A stretch of DNA of 64,000 bases from Chlorokybus atmophyticus (taxonomy: Eukaryota > Streptophyta > Chlorokybophyceae > Chlorokybales > Chlorokybaceae), in assembly GCA_009103225.1 (NCBI GenBank), contig RHPI01002090.1:1376861-1440860 (forward strand), given 5' to 3'. The position numbers were made by a program, and so were the translations under genes. The notes beneath the pieces were generated by a model, which made no database searches, was not told the origin of the DNA, and saw only the letters and a program-made list of their open reading frames with translations. This document shows positions 1-10,200 of this stretch, piece after piece (the first letter of the stretch is position 1; every line of letters starts with the position of its first letter).

Positions 1-547
1 GTGGCACCATTCCAGAGGAGAGACTCCAGAATCTGGTGTCTTCTTTCCAACCGGTCTTCCAGCAACCTTGCACGGTCCTCTACAGCACCTGTGAAATTGT
101 AACAATACCAATTGTAGGGCAAGCACAAAATGGTAAACAAAGAGCGGTAGTTGCACTCTGCTGTGCAGGACCCCTGTATGTGCGTGCATGCGTGCGTCCG
201 CGCGCACATGTGTACAAGTGCCCCAAGGAAACCTTCGAACTATGATGCTCACGTGTTTTTTCTTCAACCCCCTGTCGGTGGTCTCTGGCCTCTTGAAATT
301 GCTGCATGCAGGTTTTAAGCTGCCGCAAATAGACACTCTGCCTTTCACATTGCTCCTGCACCCATACACCATGGTCACACCTCGCCAACAAACATTGCAC
401 AGTATGCAGATTGCAAGGCACAGCGCTCCCCTGGTTGTGTCATGTATCATGTGTCATGTTCTCTCGGCCGCATACCTTGTAATACGACTGGTCAGATCCC
501 ACCCGCACTGGCGGCAACGCTGCTGCTGACGCAACCTTTGCAACCAT
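1..547 (-). CDS. Unrecognised coiled-coil protein, N-terminal part; gene runs off the left edge
   Basis: Three exons on the minus strand join in phase: 547-476, 355-253 and 88-1 (continuing off the window). The ATG at 547-545 opens a 24-residue exon ending at an AAG|GTATGC donor. Exon 2 begins after GGGTGCAG and ends at a GTGAGC donor. Exon 3 begins after TTTCACAG. The visible ~86 residues are rich in Glu, Gln, Arg and Leu with heptad-like spacing (for example LLEDRLERRHQILESLL in exon 3), so a coiled coil is likely. I do not recognise the family and give no function. The reading frame and splice phases agree, which argues for a real gene. Its start faces IWS1 across about 780 bases, so the two may share an upstream region. 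The alternative is a spurious chain of short frames. Confidence 0.55.
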
Positions 548-1331
548 GTTCAGAAGAAACAGCTGCAATGGTGTGAGCCCGCCAAACCTATCTCAGCGCT
601 TGGTTTGGCTGCTTGATGGGGGTGACATGCGCCGCTCAGGCCGACGAACGTGGCTTATTAGCCAGCTGGTTGGTACAGTGTCAATGCAAGCGGCAGCTGA
701 CTTGCACAAAACAAAAACGGTTCATAAGAAACTGCCCATGGCTGTTATTGCAACATGTTGCTCGCCAGCTTAACCAAGCCGAGTGCTGATCAAACATAAC
801 TCATGTGTCCATGAGTAGCTTGCACAATCCCAGCAAGTCACATTTCCAAGTTCCGAGGCAGTTGGCGCGTCCAGGTAGCTGACAGTTCAGCCATGTAGCA
901 CACAACAGGCGACGATCACGACAAGCACGAAAGTTGTCACAGTCATCATCATGCAAGTCGTGAAGCACACGTCGATTGATGGTGCAATCACCTGCTGGCC
1001 AAAGCCTCGACGAACATCACCAACGCCGCCGCTGTCGCCACTGCCGCCGACGACAAAAAACACGCAGTTTGCCCGCCCTTTCAACCGCTGCAGCCAACGG
1101 CACTGCTCTAGCAAATCAAACTGGTTCAGGAAATTGCAAAACAGAACGGGACCGACGAACCTGGTTCATATGCCCTAACCCTAATGCACGTACACGTGGC
1201 ACGTTCTACAGGCAGGGCGGCGTCGGCGGGGTTTAGCGGCGAGGGGGTTTTGATTGTTCTGGGTGTTGTTGAATTGTTGCAAGGCTTGCCAGTGCGTGAG
1301 TTGGGTAGGTGAAGAGCTGTTGTTGGTGCTG
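548..1331. promoter_or_regulatory. Divergent upstream region between the left-edge gene and IWS1
   Basis: No coding sequence is supported here. The region lies between two divergent start codons (547 minus, 1332 plus). It contains the telomere-like motif CCCTAACCCTAA at 1173-1184, about 150 bases before the IWS1 start. Telo-box motifs are known promoter elements of housekeeping genes in plants. That it acts as a promoter element here is inferred from position alone. Confidence 0.45.
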
Positions 1332-3347
1332 ATGTCGTCCTCAGACGACTTCCTGGCGTCCAGCGAGGATGAGGGGGCGAAGGATGCGAGGAAGGAGATA
1401 GATGACAAGGAGAAGCGCAAGGCCGCTCTGTCCAAGCTGAGCAAAGAACAGGCACAGGTAGTTGCGGCTTCCGGCGATGACGGTGCCAAGCGGAAAGCAG
1501 GCAAGTCCCTCAAGAAAGGCAAAGGCGATAAGATCCCACGGAAGGGCCAAGCGGGTGAGCCCAGGATACCCCGGAAAAATGACAAAGCAGCTAAACGTCC
1601 AGGAGAGAAAGCGATGTGGGACGACATCCTCGCTGATTCTGAGGTTCGGGTCTGTCATTGTTGTTAAATCTAGTATTACAAAGAGCGCCATATGCTTAGT
1701 GGTGAGAAGCATTGACCCACCAACAAATGGGTTGCTGCTGTTTTAGCGACCTCGCGATGGGGTATGCTGCATGGGTTTGTGATGGGTTGCAAGGTACATT
1801 CCGTTTCATAACAGAGTTCTTATACAGTCACATTGAAGTTAGTTTCAACTTGCAACCTGGAGTAGTAATTTGGCATTTGCATGTTGCACGTTCTTGCATG
1901 CGATAACTCATAATAGCAGACACATCTCATCCTGAGTTGTGTCTGCTATTGTGATTGGCTGCAGCAGGAAAGCATGCAGAGCAGTGCATAGGTTGCAATA
2001 TCTGTGCTCAGTTATTGTTAAAACTCGTTAGTTTAGCAGCCTGGCTTCAATGTGTCCATTTGCATGAAACAGGACGATGTGGAAGGCGCAGCAACTGCTG
2101 CGGATAAGAGCTTCATCGATGATGCTGGTGTTGAGAAGGCCCCCAGTGATAGTGACAGCGATGGGGAAGGGTCTGTTAGGGATGTAGAGCAGGCAGAAGA
2201 AGCAGGCGAAGGGGATGAAGAACTGGAGTCATTTTTCAAGTCCAAATCCAAGCGGGGGAGGAAATGTGAGTGTAGTTAGTCGCTCTCTGGAGAGCCTTGT
2301 GGCTTTTGTGCCTGTCGTTGGGGACAGTGCTGATGACGGGCGCTCTGCAGTTGAGCGCACTGACGAAGAAATCAGAGTCATGGTCCAGAACTTCTTGGCA
2401 AAGATGGACGATGCCGCTGAGACAGACGCTGAAGCCAACCGTAAAAGGAAGCCTGCCTTGGCGAAGCTTCAGATGTTACCAGAAGTTGTGTCCGTGCTGA
2501 GCAAGTAAGTTGTGTTTAACTCCAACGAAATGCCCTTTGCGTGAACGTTGGGTTGCACTCCCGTATTTTAGTGTTCTAGTCTCAACAGCATTCTTGTGCA
2601 GACGGCATCTACAAGAGACGTTTCTCGATAATGGGGCACTCGGTACACTCAAGACATGGATAGAACCGCTTCCTGATGGTTCATTGCCAAACATAAAGAT
2701 CAGGCAAACATTGCTCACCATCTTGGACGACCTTCCTGTGGACTTGGAACAGCCTGACCGAAAGGCACAACTGAAGAAGAGTGGTCTTGGTCGCGTTGTG
2801 CTCTTCCTGTCAAAACTGCCAGATGAGACAACCACCAATCGGAAGCTCGCAGCTCAGTTGGTTCAGAAGTGGTCACGGCCTCTGTTTGAGTTGACAACCA
2901 GATACGAGGACTTGCGACGCTTTTCTGATGATACAGAAGTGAAGAGAAGGATGCTGAAGCGCGAAGTAGAACCTGCAGAGCAATTGTTGCTGAAGGCTAG
3001 TGGTGACGACAATGAAATGTGGAAGGACGGTTCAAACAAGGCTGCTGAACCCACCGGCAAGCGTATTGGCACGCGGATACCCCGACCCAGTCCTATGGAC
3101 TTCATCCGCAGACCTGAATACCAACCGCTGGACGCAGATGATGACCGCAGGCGAGGCAAGAGTGAAAGGGATGACCCCCGGCAGAAGGTAAGTAATGTCT
3201 GACATCCAGTGCTGCCATGCGGTTGTGTGGTGCTCATGTCTTGTGCTGCAGATGGAGAAGAACTTGCTGAAGCTGCGCATGACCAAGAAGGTCCACAAGG
3301 CAGAGAAGCTCAGCGTGGAAGGGCGCGGCATGGTTACCTATAATTGA
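1332..3347 (+). CDS. IWS1: IWS1/SPN1, transcription elongation factor
   Basis: Five exons: 1332-1643, 2073-2265, 2351-2504, 2602-3187, 3252-3347 (446 aa). IWS1/Spn1 binds Spt6 and RNA polymerase II in the nucleus and works in transcription elongation and mRNA processing. The N-terminal ~200 residues are acidic/basic and low in complexity, with Ser-Asp runs, as usual for the family. The conserved TFIIS N-terminal-like (TND) domain spans roughly residues 195-300 and is recognisable from its DNGALGTLKTWIEPLPDGSL, LPNIKIRQTLL and GLGRVVLFLSK motifs. The family's basic C-terminus closes the protein. Exon phases agree throughout. The start was chosen as the ATG of the first acidic exon; no conserved segment lies upstream. 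Intron 1 (1644-2072) holds a 13-bp perfect hairpin. The neighbouring TFIIE beta gene is convergent. Confidence 0.93.
1912..1950. repeat. Inverted repeat in IWS1 intron 1
   Basis: Perfect 13-base arms at 1912-1924 and 1938-1950 (AATAGCAGACACA and its complement) are separated by 13 bases. It lies wholly inside IWS1 intron 1. Confidence 0.8.
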
Positions 3348-4492
3348 GCCTGTCTCAGCTTGCTGAACGGACATAAAGCTGCGCAGGGCGCCAGGCTCTA
3401 ACCTCGTGTCAGCCTAGCTCTGTTGCCGACATGAAAAACGCAGCCAACCTGGAGTACAGGTTCGTAGGGCCAGGTTTCATGGAGGTTCTCAGAACGCGGC
3501 TACAACTGTGCTCTTGAACAGATGAACATGTGTCGTTGAGACCCAGGCACCGTTTGCTCTGTCGTGGTGGCTGCGCCATACACTCAGTGCCGTGCTTCCA
3601 ACAGTTGAATCCATGCACGTGGATGCCTGAGCAGAAGCTCCCTTTTCTACTGGAGGCCGGTTGGTTTCTGAATTTTGCCTGGCGTACGTGGTGTACCTGC
3701 GGGCTCTACTCTATGGCACTTTGAGGTCATACGTCGTGTACATAGTTGTGTCATCATATGTAAGCCACTGCGCAATGGCTGTTGGTCAGATAGGGTGACA
3801 ACCCCCCTGATGTCAGGCATAGGAATTTAATTGTACAATGTTGTGTTGTATACTGGGGTTGGCTGTTGGAATGACATTGAATGAGTGTTGTTGGGATGGA
3901 AAATTGGAGTGTCGACTTATGACGAGAAGTGCAGCATAACTCGCAGAGGGTAACAGTGGCGCTGCCTGCTTGTCCCAGTGCTTACATCAACACCACCTTA
4001 CACCATTGCAGGCGCAGGTTGTCATGGATGCTCGGTCTGTTGTGTGGTGCTAGTGGCTTGCTTCCTGGTTGATGTGGCCTAGGTGGTATGCATCATATGG
4101 GACTGCCATGTGTGTTTACATCTCTTGCATAGTGTGAGGTCGTGAATGGAGCGTTCTAGAAATATAGATATGTAGATGTATACATCAACGCCACCTTATA
4201 CTGTTGCAGGCGCAGGCGCAGGTTGTTGGGGATGCTTTGGTGTGTTGTGTGGTGTTAGTGGCTTGCTTCCTGGTTAGTGTGGACTAGGTAGGTTGTTGGG
4301 TACAATGCAAGGGAGGATTTTCAAAGGCATATGCGCCACTTGTGGCAGGGCATATTGCTGCACATGTGAGCCACATGAACGGATAAAGCATACAGACAAC
4401 CACAGTGAGTTAGGAACCTCTGCTTGCCTCTGATTAAGATAGGAGGAATGGCTGAGACATGTCATCAATATGTACATGGGTCAAGTGCGTTT
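3348..4492. other. Convergent 3' intergenic region with a ~105-base direct repeat
   Basis: This separates the stop codons of IWS1 and TFIIE beta. I see no supported gene. Two diverged copies of one unit lie at 3983-4086 and 4181-4292. Both open with TACATCAAC and share GCAGGCGCAGGTTGT and GTGGCTTGCTTCCTGGTT. The second copy carries an extra GCGCAG. Confidence 0.7.
3983..4292. repeat. Direct repeat, two diverged ~105-base copies
   Basis: Copy 1 is 3983-4086 and copy 2 is 4181-4292, with about 95 unrelated bases between. The copies share long identical blocks broken by substitutions and one small insertion. The repeat sits in the space between two gene ends. No coding frame or transposon end is visible. 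Confidence 0.75.
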
Positions 4493-5728
4493 TCAAGGAT
4501 CTTGTGGGCCCTTGAAAGCAAAGAGCTCAGGCATATGAGCATTTGTGAATTTAGTCCTCTTGCTTTCTCTACGCTTGCGCTCTTTGGGAGCGGTTCGACG
4601 TTTCTGCTGCTGGCTGAGAGCCCGATGAGCCGCGCTGCTTGCGGGCTTCATGCCAGCTTTCGCCAACTCACGTTCCAAATCAGCGGGCTCGCGCGGTAGC
4701 TCTGTTTTTCGAAACACGTCTGCAATATCTAGATCAACCTTGATTGCAACCTTTGGCTCATTGGGAAAAACAATGAACTCCTGAGTGTCGCTGTTAGAGA
4801 TCATGTAGAGTTGCCCTTCCAGCTTCAAGGTCTGCGAAACACAATTGCAACTCACGTCAGGGTTCGGCAGATTGAGCAGACTTGATGACGAGATGACAGA
4901 TGCCAAATTACTGTGCTTGACCTGCATGTCATCTGCAATAGCTCGATAGGAGTCCTTCAGTTCTGAAAAAGGAATTCCCTCTGGAGCCTTGCGGAGAAGC
5001 TTGACGAGCTCGTTTTTGTCTTTGATACTGTATGTTGACTGCGAAGGGTGGTGTCAAGATAAGGTGTACGTTGAGACAAGGAAAATAACTGCTGTAGGCA
5101 ACATGACATGGCATCTAAACATACCTTGTACTCATATGCAAACCCGTCAAAAGCAATCTTCACATTGCCCCTAACAGCCTCAGTAAGCTCAGGGTCTGAA
5201 TCTACGTCAATCCCGCACTTGGCATGTATCTCTTCTGGTGTCAAGGCTTGCCCTGCCTATGCAAATGATACTGCAATCATATTACCATGCCATAACTCGC
5301 TGAACTACACCAGATCAGCACACCAGACACGCAGTCAACACACATCGCACGAGACAAGCTGCCTGTCTCACCTCAAATAAGCTTTGCAGCACGCTCTTGA
5401 TTTGACTGGAAATAGGTGCCTTGCGAAAATGCGCCAGGGACAGCTGCGCCACGCTGACATATGGTTTTGGCGTCTGTGCAGGCGCAACAGCTAGAGCCAC
5501 TCGCCTGACCTGCAGGAGCATGCATTGTTTGTTAAGGGTCAGTGCGTGAATCGGCTGCGTGCAAACCCAGCACTCTCAACTTACGACAGCTGTCCACATG
5601 CTGACCTGTGATGCTGCTGGTGGGGCGGGCTTGGCGGATTTGCCATCAGCAGAAGCATGCTGGGCGGCCTGGTTCGCCAACTGATGTTGCCGCTGCTGGA
5701 ATTTGCCCAACTGCGCCTTCAGCGCCAT
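4493..5728 (-). CDS. GTF2E2: TFIIE beta subunit (general transcription factor IIE subunit 2)
   Basis: Exons 5728-5606, 5509-5372, 5256-5125, 5038-4922, 4831-4493 (282 aa). TFIIE beta joins the RNA polymerase II preinitiation complex with TFIIE alpha and helps recruit and regulate TFIIH. The start MALKAQLGKF matches the plant family N-terminus; an upstream in-frame ATG at 5761 was rejected on that basis. A winged-helix region spans about residues 55-130 (ISSQIKSVLQSLF, then LTPEEI). A second spans about 132-190 (SIKDKNELVKLLRKAPEGIP, GQLYMISNSDTQEF). The basic tail KRTKFTNAHMPEL is diagnostic. Intron 4 (4832-4921) is 90 bases, in frame and free of stops, so its retention would insert 30 residues. 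Family alignment runs straight across it when spliced. The gene is convergent with IWS1. Confidence 0.94.
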
Positions 5729-6295
5729 GGCAACAGCTGTGTCGTGCAGATACAATGACAAGCGCCTTCAGCTTGTCCAATTGGGACGTGGCCAGCAGCC
5801 CATTGTGCGAGTCCTGTGGATGCCTGTGCACATGCCACAGGTTGACGATGGATTGCTTGAACAACAATTGAAAAGCGGGTGCTTTGCATTCAACAAGCGG
5901 GAAGCAATCACATCTCAACGTGCCATGCCAACTTGGCAAGCTGTTACAGCTCAAGAAGTTGTTACCAATCCATATGTACTCAAATGTTTGCTGTGCTATA
6001 GTGGATATGTATATGCATACGTCTACTATACTACACTCTACAAGTACAGTATGCTGTACGCATATTCTAAACTATCCTATACTCCAGAACGCGATACACT
6101 GGGACAACCTCGTGACATGCTCAACAAGGCGTGTATCATACTTTTTGCGACAGGAGACATATGAAGAACCGATGAAGTAGATAGGAAGCAGGAGCAAGAG
6201 CTCGTGCCCTAGATAGCGGCATAAACATGCGCATTGATCCCAGGATCAGTTCCAGGCATGTTCGTGTGTGGAGGGTGACTGTGCCCTAGTTACAG

Positions 6296-6353
6296 CTGGT
6301 TAACAACATTCATGCCGCACTGTACACTGCGCGGCATGAATGTTGTTAACCAG
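6296..6353. repeat. Long perfect inverted repeat (23-bp stem, 12-base loop)
   Basis: Arms 6296-6318 and 6331-6353 (starting CTGGTTAACAACATTCATGC) are exact complements around a 12-base loop. No terminal duplications or transposase are visible. It lies between two divergent genes. Confidence 0.9.
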
Positions 6354-6590
6354 ATTACGACATGCACATGTCATGCGCATTGTTTCAGCACAACGCACCT
6401 GATGACACCAGCTGCTGGTGTCTGCAAAGCCTCAAAGCCGCTGCCCAAGCCCTCCGGCAACCATGAGATCAGCAGCAAACACTATCGCAGCGCCTCACAG
6501 GCAGCGAACACCAGCAGCAAACCGGCCCCGCCAAGCGACGCCACTGCCGCCAGCACAGTGGCCAAGCTGTTGACCAAAGCATTGAAGCAC

Positions 6591-6599
6591 AAACCCTAA
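6591..6599 (+). promoter_or_regulatory. Telo-box motif
   Basis: AAACCCTAA, the classical plant telo-box, lies between the divergent TFIIE beta and lipase-GTPase genes. A regulatory role is inferred only from motif identity and position. Confidence 0.35.
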
Positions 6600-7276
6600 T
6601 TGTCGTCGGGCACCACGGTTAAGCAGAGCAGAGTCCGTAACCACGGTTTGTAGATACCACACGAATCTCACTTGTCTTCCGGCCGTGAGATGCGCGGTCT
6701 GCTTAAGTAGCGCTGGACTGGGGATGGGCATCTGCGCGGTGCTGATGTTTATCCAAAGACCCTTGCCAAACAGTAAACCGTGTCGTGGCAGCATTCCAAC
6801 GTGGCAGCAACGATTCGGCGTTAGGGCGGCGGCGGCGGCGGTGAGGTGCGCGAGGTGCGCGAGGTGGTTGTGAACGCCGCCTGCAGCGTGGGCATTGCGA
6901 ATTGCATAGTCACTGCAGTTGCCACTCCAGTGAGTAGACATGGCGCTAGGGCGACAGGTGTGGCAGGCGCTGGGCGGCGCTGCTGGACTGTGCGTGGGCG
7001 TTTGGGTGGGCGTTGCCCTGGGGATGTGCTTGGGTGTGCTAGTCTTATCTGTCGTGTTGCTAGCATAATTCAGGTCTGTGTGGTGTGTGTGTGCATACAA
7101 TGGGGTGAAGCACGCGCGCAGCTGGCCGTGCGTGGTGGCTGGAGCCTTTGAGTGGCATGCTCTGTTCTTGACGAGCTCGCTGCTCAGGCCGTCGCTAGTG
7201 GGCTGGCTTTAGGTTCGTTCATAGGGTTAGATTTGAACGGACACGAGTATGCTAAGTGTTCCATTGTAGCAAGCTG

Positions 7277-10200
7277 ATGCGCAGTGGTGCACTGGAGGAA
7301 CCGCCACTGCCGGAAAGTCCTGGCTGGGCTGCTCGTCTTACTGTGGCATTACACAAATGGCGTTCATGGCTCCCAGGCACTCGGCAAGATGCAAACGTAA
7401 GTCAGGTGAGCTTTACATACTACAGCCCAGCATTGCTTGTTAGCAACGCAGGAGGTGCAAGTGCTTTTCCACACCCGCGTCGTGTTATGGTAACCTCATG
7501 TGCCATCTTAAGGCGCTCGTGTGACCAATGATTACGCCTGGCTGAGCTGCGGCTTGTCTCAGGAGAAGCAGGATGTTTCTCGCGCGAAGTTGTTGTGTGC
7601 CCCGCTGGGTGTAGCAACCACTAGCGAAGTGTACGATGTCTTGGCAGCCATGGCGCTATCTGAATGTGTTTATAAGGTACCTAAGCATCCGATGACTGTG
7701 GCAGAGGCATCTGCAGCTCATTGCAGCAAGCAACTGCCATGTGGTCCCATGGCAGATCAAAGTTGCCAATGGGCCCTGCGTGCTGCGTTACAATGCTTGC
7801 ACCTGTTGTTGCTGTTGTGCAGCAGCATTTCATGTGTGCTTGTATGCCCTGTGTCATTTCACTTGACTCCGGCGTTACATCGCAGGAGTCTGAAGAAGAG
7901 CTGGCGCAAGGGCTTCAAAGCATTATACAACAGTTTGGCAAGGATTTAGTTTCGTTTTTGAGGCTTCAACTCTCGTTGACACATGCCAATCATCAGTGAG
8001 TGCAATGATTATTGCATATGGCGTTTTGTGGTAAATTTCTAACAATGGTGTCACCTGTAGGTACCTGCTCGCAGAAAACAGCACCACATTATTTGTAGCC
8101 TTCATTGGCACCAAGAAATACAGGTAGACATGCAGTCAAATGCCTGGGTATTCTATTAACATGACGCACGCAATGCTTACGATTGCATTGCTTACTGCAG
8201 GGATCTGGTCGCAGACGCACAGATTCTACATGCTGCAGTGTTTAGTGAAGATCTTGAAGTTGAGTTAGGCCGTGGCTGGGATGACAGCGGTCAGCATGAA
8301 CCTGTCATATCTCACGGCTCTGCACAATCTGGAGACAGTAGTAGGAAACCAGAGGATGATCCTGACATCGTGGCCATGCAGCCGGCCGTGCATGCGGTGA
8401 GCACTCAGTGCTTGGATTGTATGCACCACGCATGCTGCATCGTGGAGACAGCCTTGAATTCGAATTGAACAGTTTGTAGCTGACTCAACCTATGTGCAGG
8501 GTTTCTTGGCGCGCGCAAGGGGGATCCCTATTCTACAGTTGTATAGACAAGCAATGTGTGCCGGCCGCAGACTTGTTTTGTGCGGTCACTCTCTCGGTGG
8601 CGCGGTATGTGCTGTTGGTTCCCGCAGGTTCCAAACACATTGCTGCGTTGGCAATGCCAACATCAGGCTTTGTGACCTTGCATTGTTTCCTGTGCATCTA
8701 GGTTGCCGTCATCTCCGCGCTCTCTATACTGCGCGTGTTGGACAAAGTGCGCGGGGAAGATGTAAATTCGGCATGGGTACCGGTGCACTGCATCACTTTT
8801 GGGCAACCAGCAGTGGGGAACGCTGCGTTACAAGGGTGAGCTGCACGGTGGTAACAGATTACAGCTTGCTGAGGCACTCTTTGTCGTAGACAAGCACATT
8901 GCGTCTCATGTTCTGAACATTATGACCCTGTCGATAAGCACCACAAGTGCACCAGTCAACCTTGAGTATGTCGATGCGCACCCTAGGTGGCCAACTTTGG
9001 TGCTCTAAACATAGTTGCTTTTGGTGTGACAGGCTGGTTATACGCAAAGGTTGGGTGGCATGCTTCAAGTCCTATGTACTCAAAGACGACATCGTGCCAC
9101 GTTTGCTGGCACTTGCTCAGCTTCAAAGAGAGCTTGCCCCGGTGTCACAACTGACCTCTGGAGAAGAGATGCCCACCGCACACCCTGTTCCTTTGTCCCG
9201 CTCGTGGTCGCCTGATCAGGATCAAACGGCTCCACCTGGGCTTGTTAAACAAGCAGCATCTGCATCAATGCCCATTGCTTCTGGACCGCGCGTCAACAAG
9301 ACAGCCGGTGGTAGTGATGAGCGCGCCTACTGGCGCCTGCCGCGACTAGTACCACTCCCCAGTAAACCAGCTGCTCCATGGAGGTGGCCATTACGGCCAT
9401 CAGAATCAACTGGCGAGCAGCAGACACAGTCTGAGATTATTTCATCACCAGCGGACCCCAGCAGTATGCAGGACGCCTTGCGCGCCGATCCACAAGTCCA
9501 GGCACCCCAAGCAACTGGACCCGCAACAACCGCAATGACAAGTAGTACTCTGGATGCCAATCATGGGGATTCGGAAGTGGCATCATCCAAAGTGATGCCT
9601 GACACTCAGCCGGATGTTGACTCACATGCTTCCCCAATTGTCGATGACAAGCCCGTCGCTGGATATGATGCGGCCTCAGGCTACAGAAGTGCAAGCTGGC
9701 TTGCCAGTCTGAAAATGCCTTTGTACATACCATTCGGCAAGCAGCTGCTGATCGGACCAGATAGGGTTGATATTGTTTCAAGCATAGATTCACTTGGCAC
9801 TGTATCAGCTGTTCGAGCCCTGTGGAGTGAACTGCGCCTCAAGTTCAGCTCACACAGGATGTTCGCATACAGGTGAGCTACTTGTTGAATAGCATGCTTG
9901 CAACAGGGACAGTTTCCCCAACCGCTTGGCCATGAGCACGCTTGATTGAGTTGATGGTCGTGTCCTGTGTTCAGGTCACACTTGTACAGGATTTGTCAGC
10001 GCACTGTGCCTGCTGGGTTCATGATGCCAATGGCTGCCCCGTCTATGTCTGCACCTATTGACATACCCGGGAACAGTCCGAATCCGGATCCTGCAGCCAT
10101 GCGCGATCACACATGTGTGCCGCAGCAGCTCTGCACAACTCCTGCATCTTGGGACCACATAGCTGAGCGCATCCACATCCGAGCTGCACTTGGTGTTGTG

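Larger units (their letters stand above)
5729..7276. other. Intergenic region upstream of TFIIE beta and the lipase-GTPase gene
   Basis: No gene is supported in these ~1.5 kb. The region holds a 23-bp perfect hairpin (6296-6353) and a telo-box, AAACCCTAA, at 6591-6599. A short frame from the ATG at 6940 encodes 42 mostly hydrophobic residues, then stops. It could be an upstream ORF or a missed first exon of the lipase gene, but I found no donor that joins it in phase. Confidence 0.5.

Noticed and set aside
1173-1184. Interpretation of CCCTAACCCTAA as a true interstitial telomere
   Set aside because: Only two units are present and they lie in a promoter position. The telo-box reading is simpler.
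4832-4855. A 24-base candidate intron (GTGAGT...TTTCGCAG) in TFIIE beta
   Set aside because: Too short for spliceosomal introns of this genome. Using GTCAAG at 4921 with the same acceptor gives a 90-base intron and a gapless family alignment.
6495-7100. 201-residue minus-strand frame
   Set aside because: Cys/His/Thr-rich composition with no recognisable domain, antisense to the upstream region of the lipase gene.
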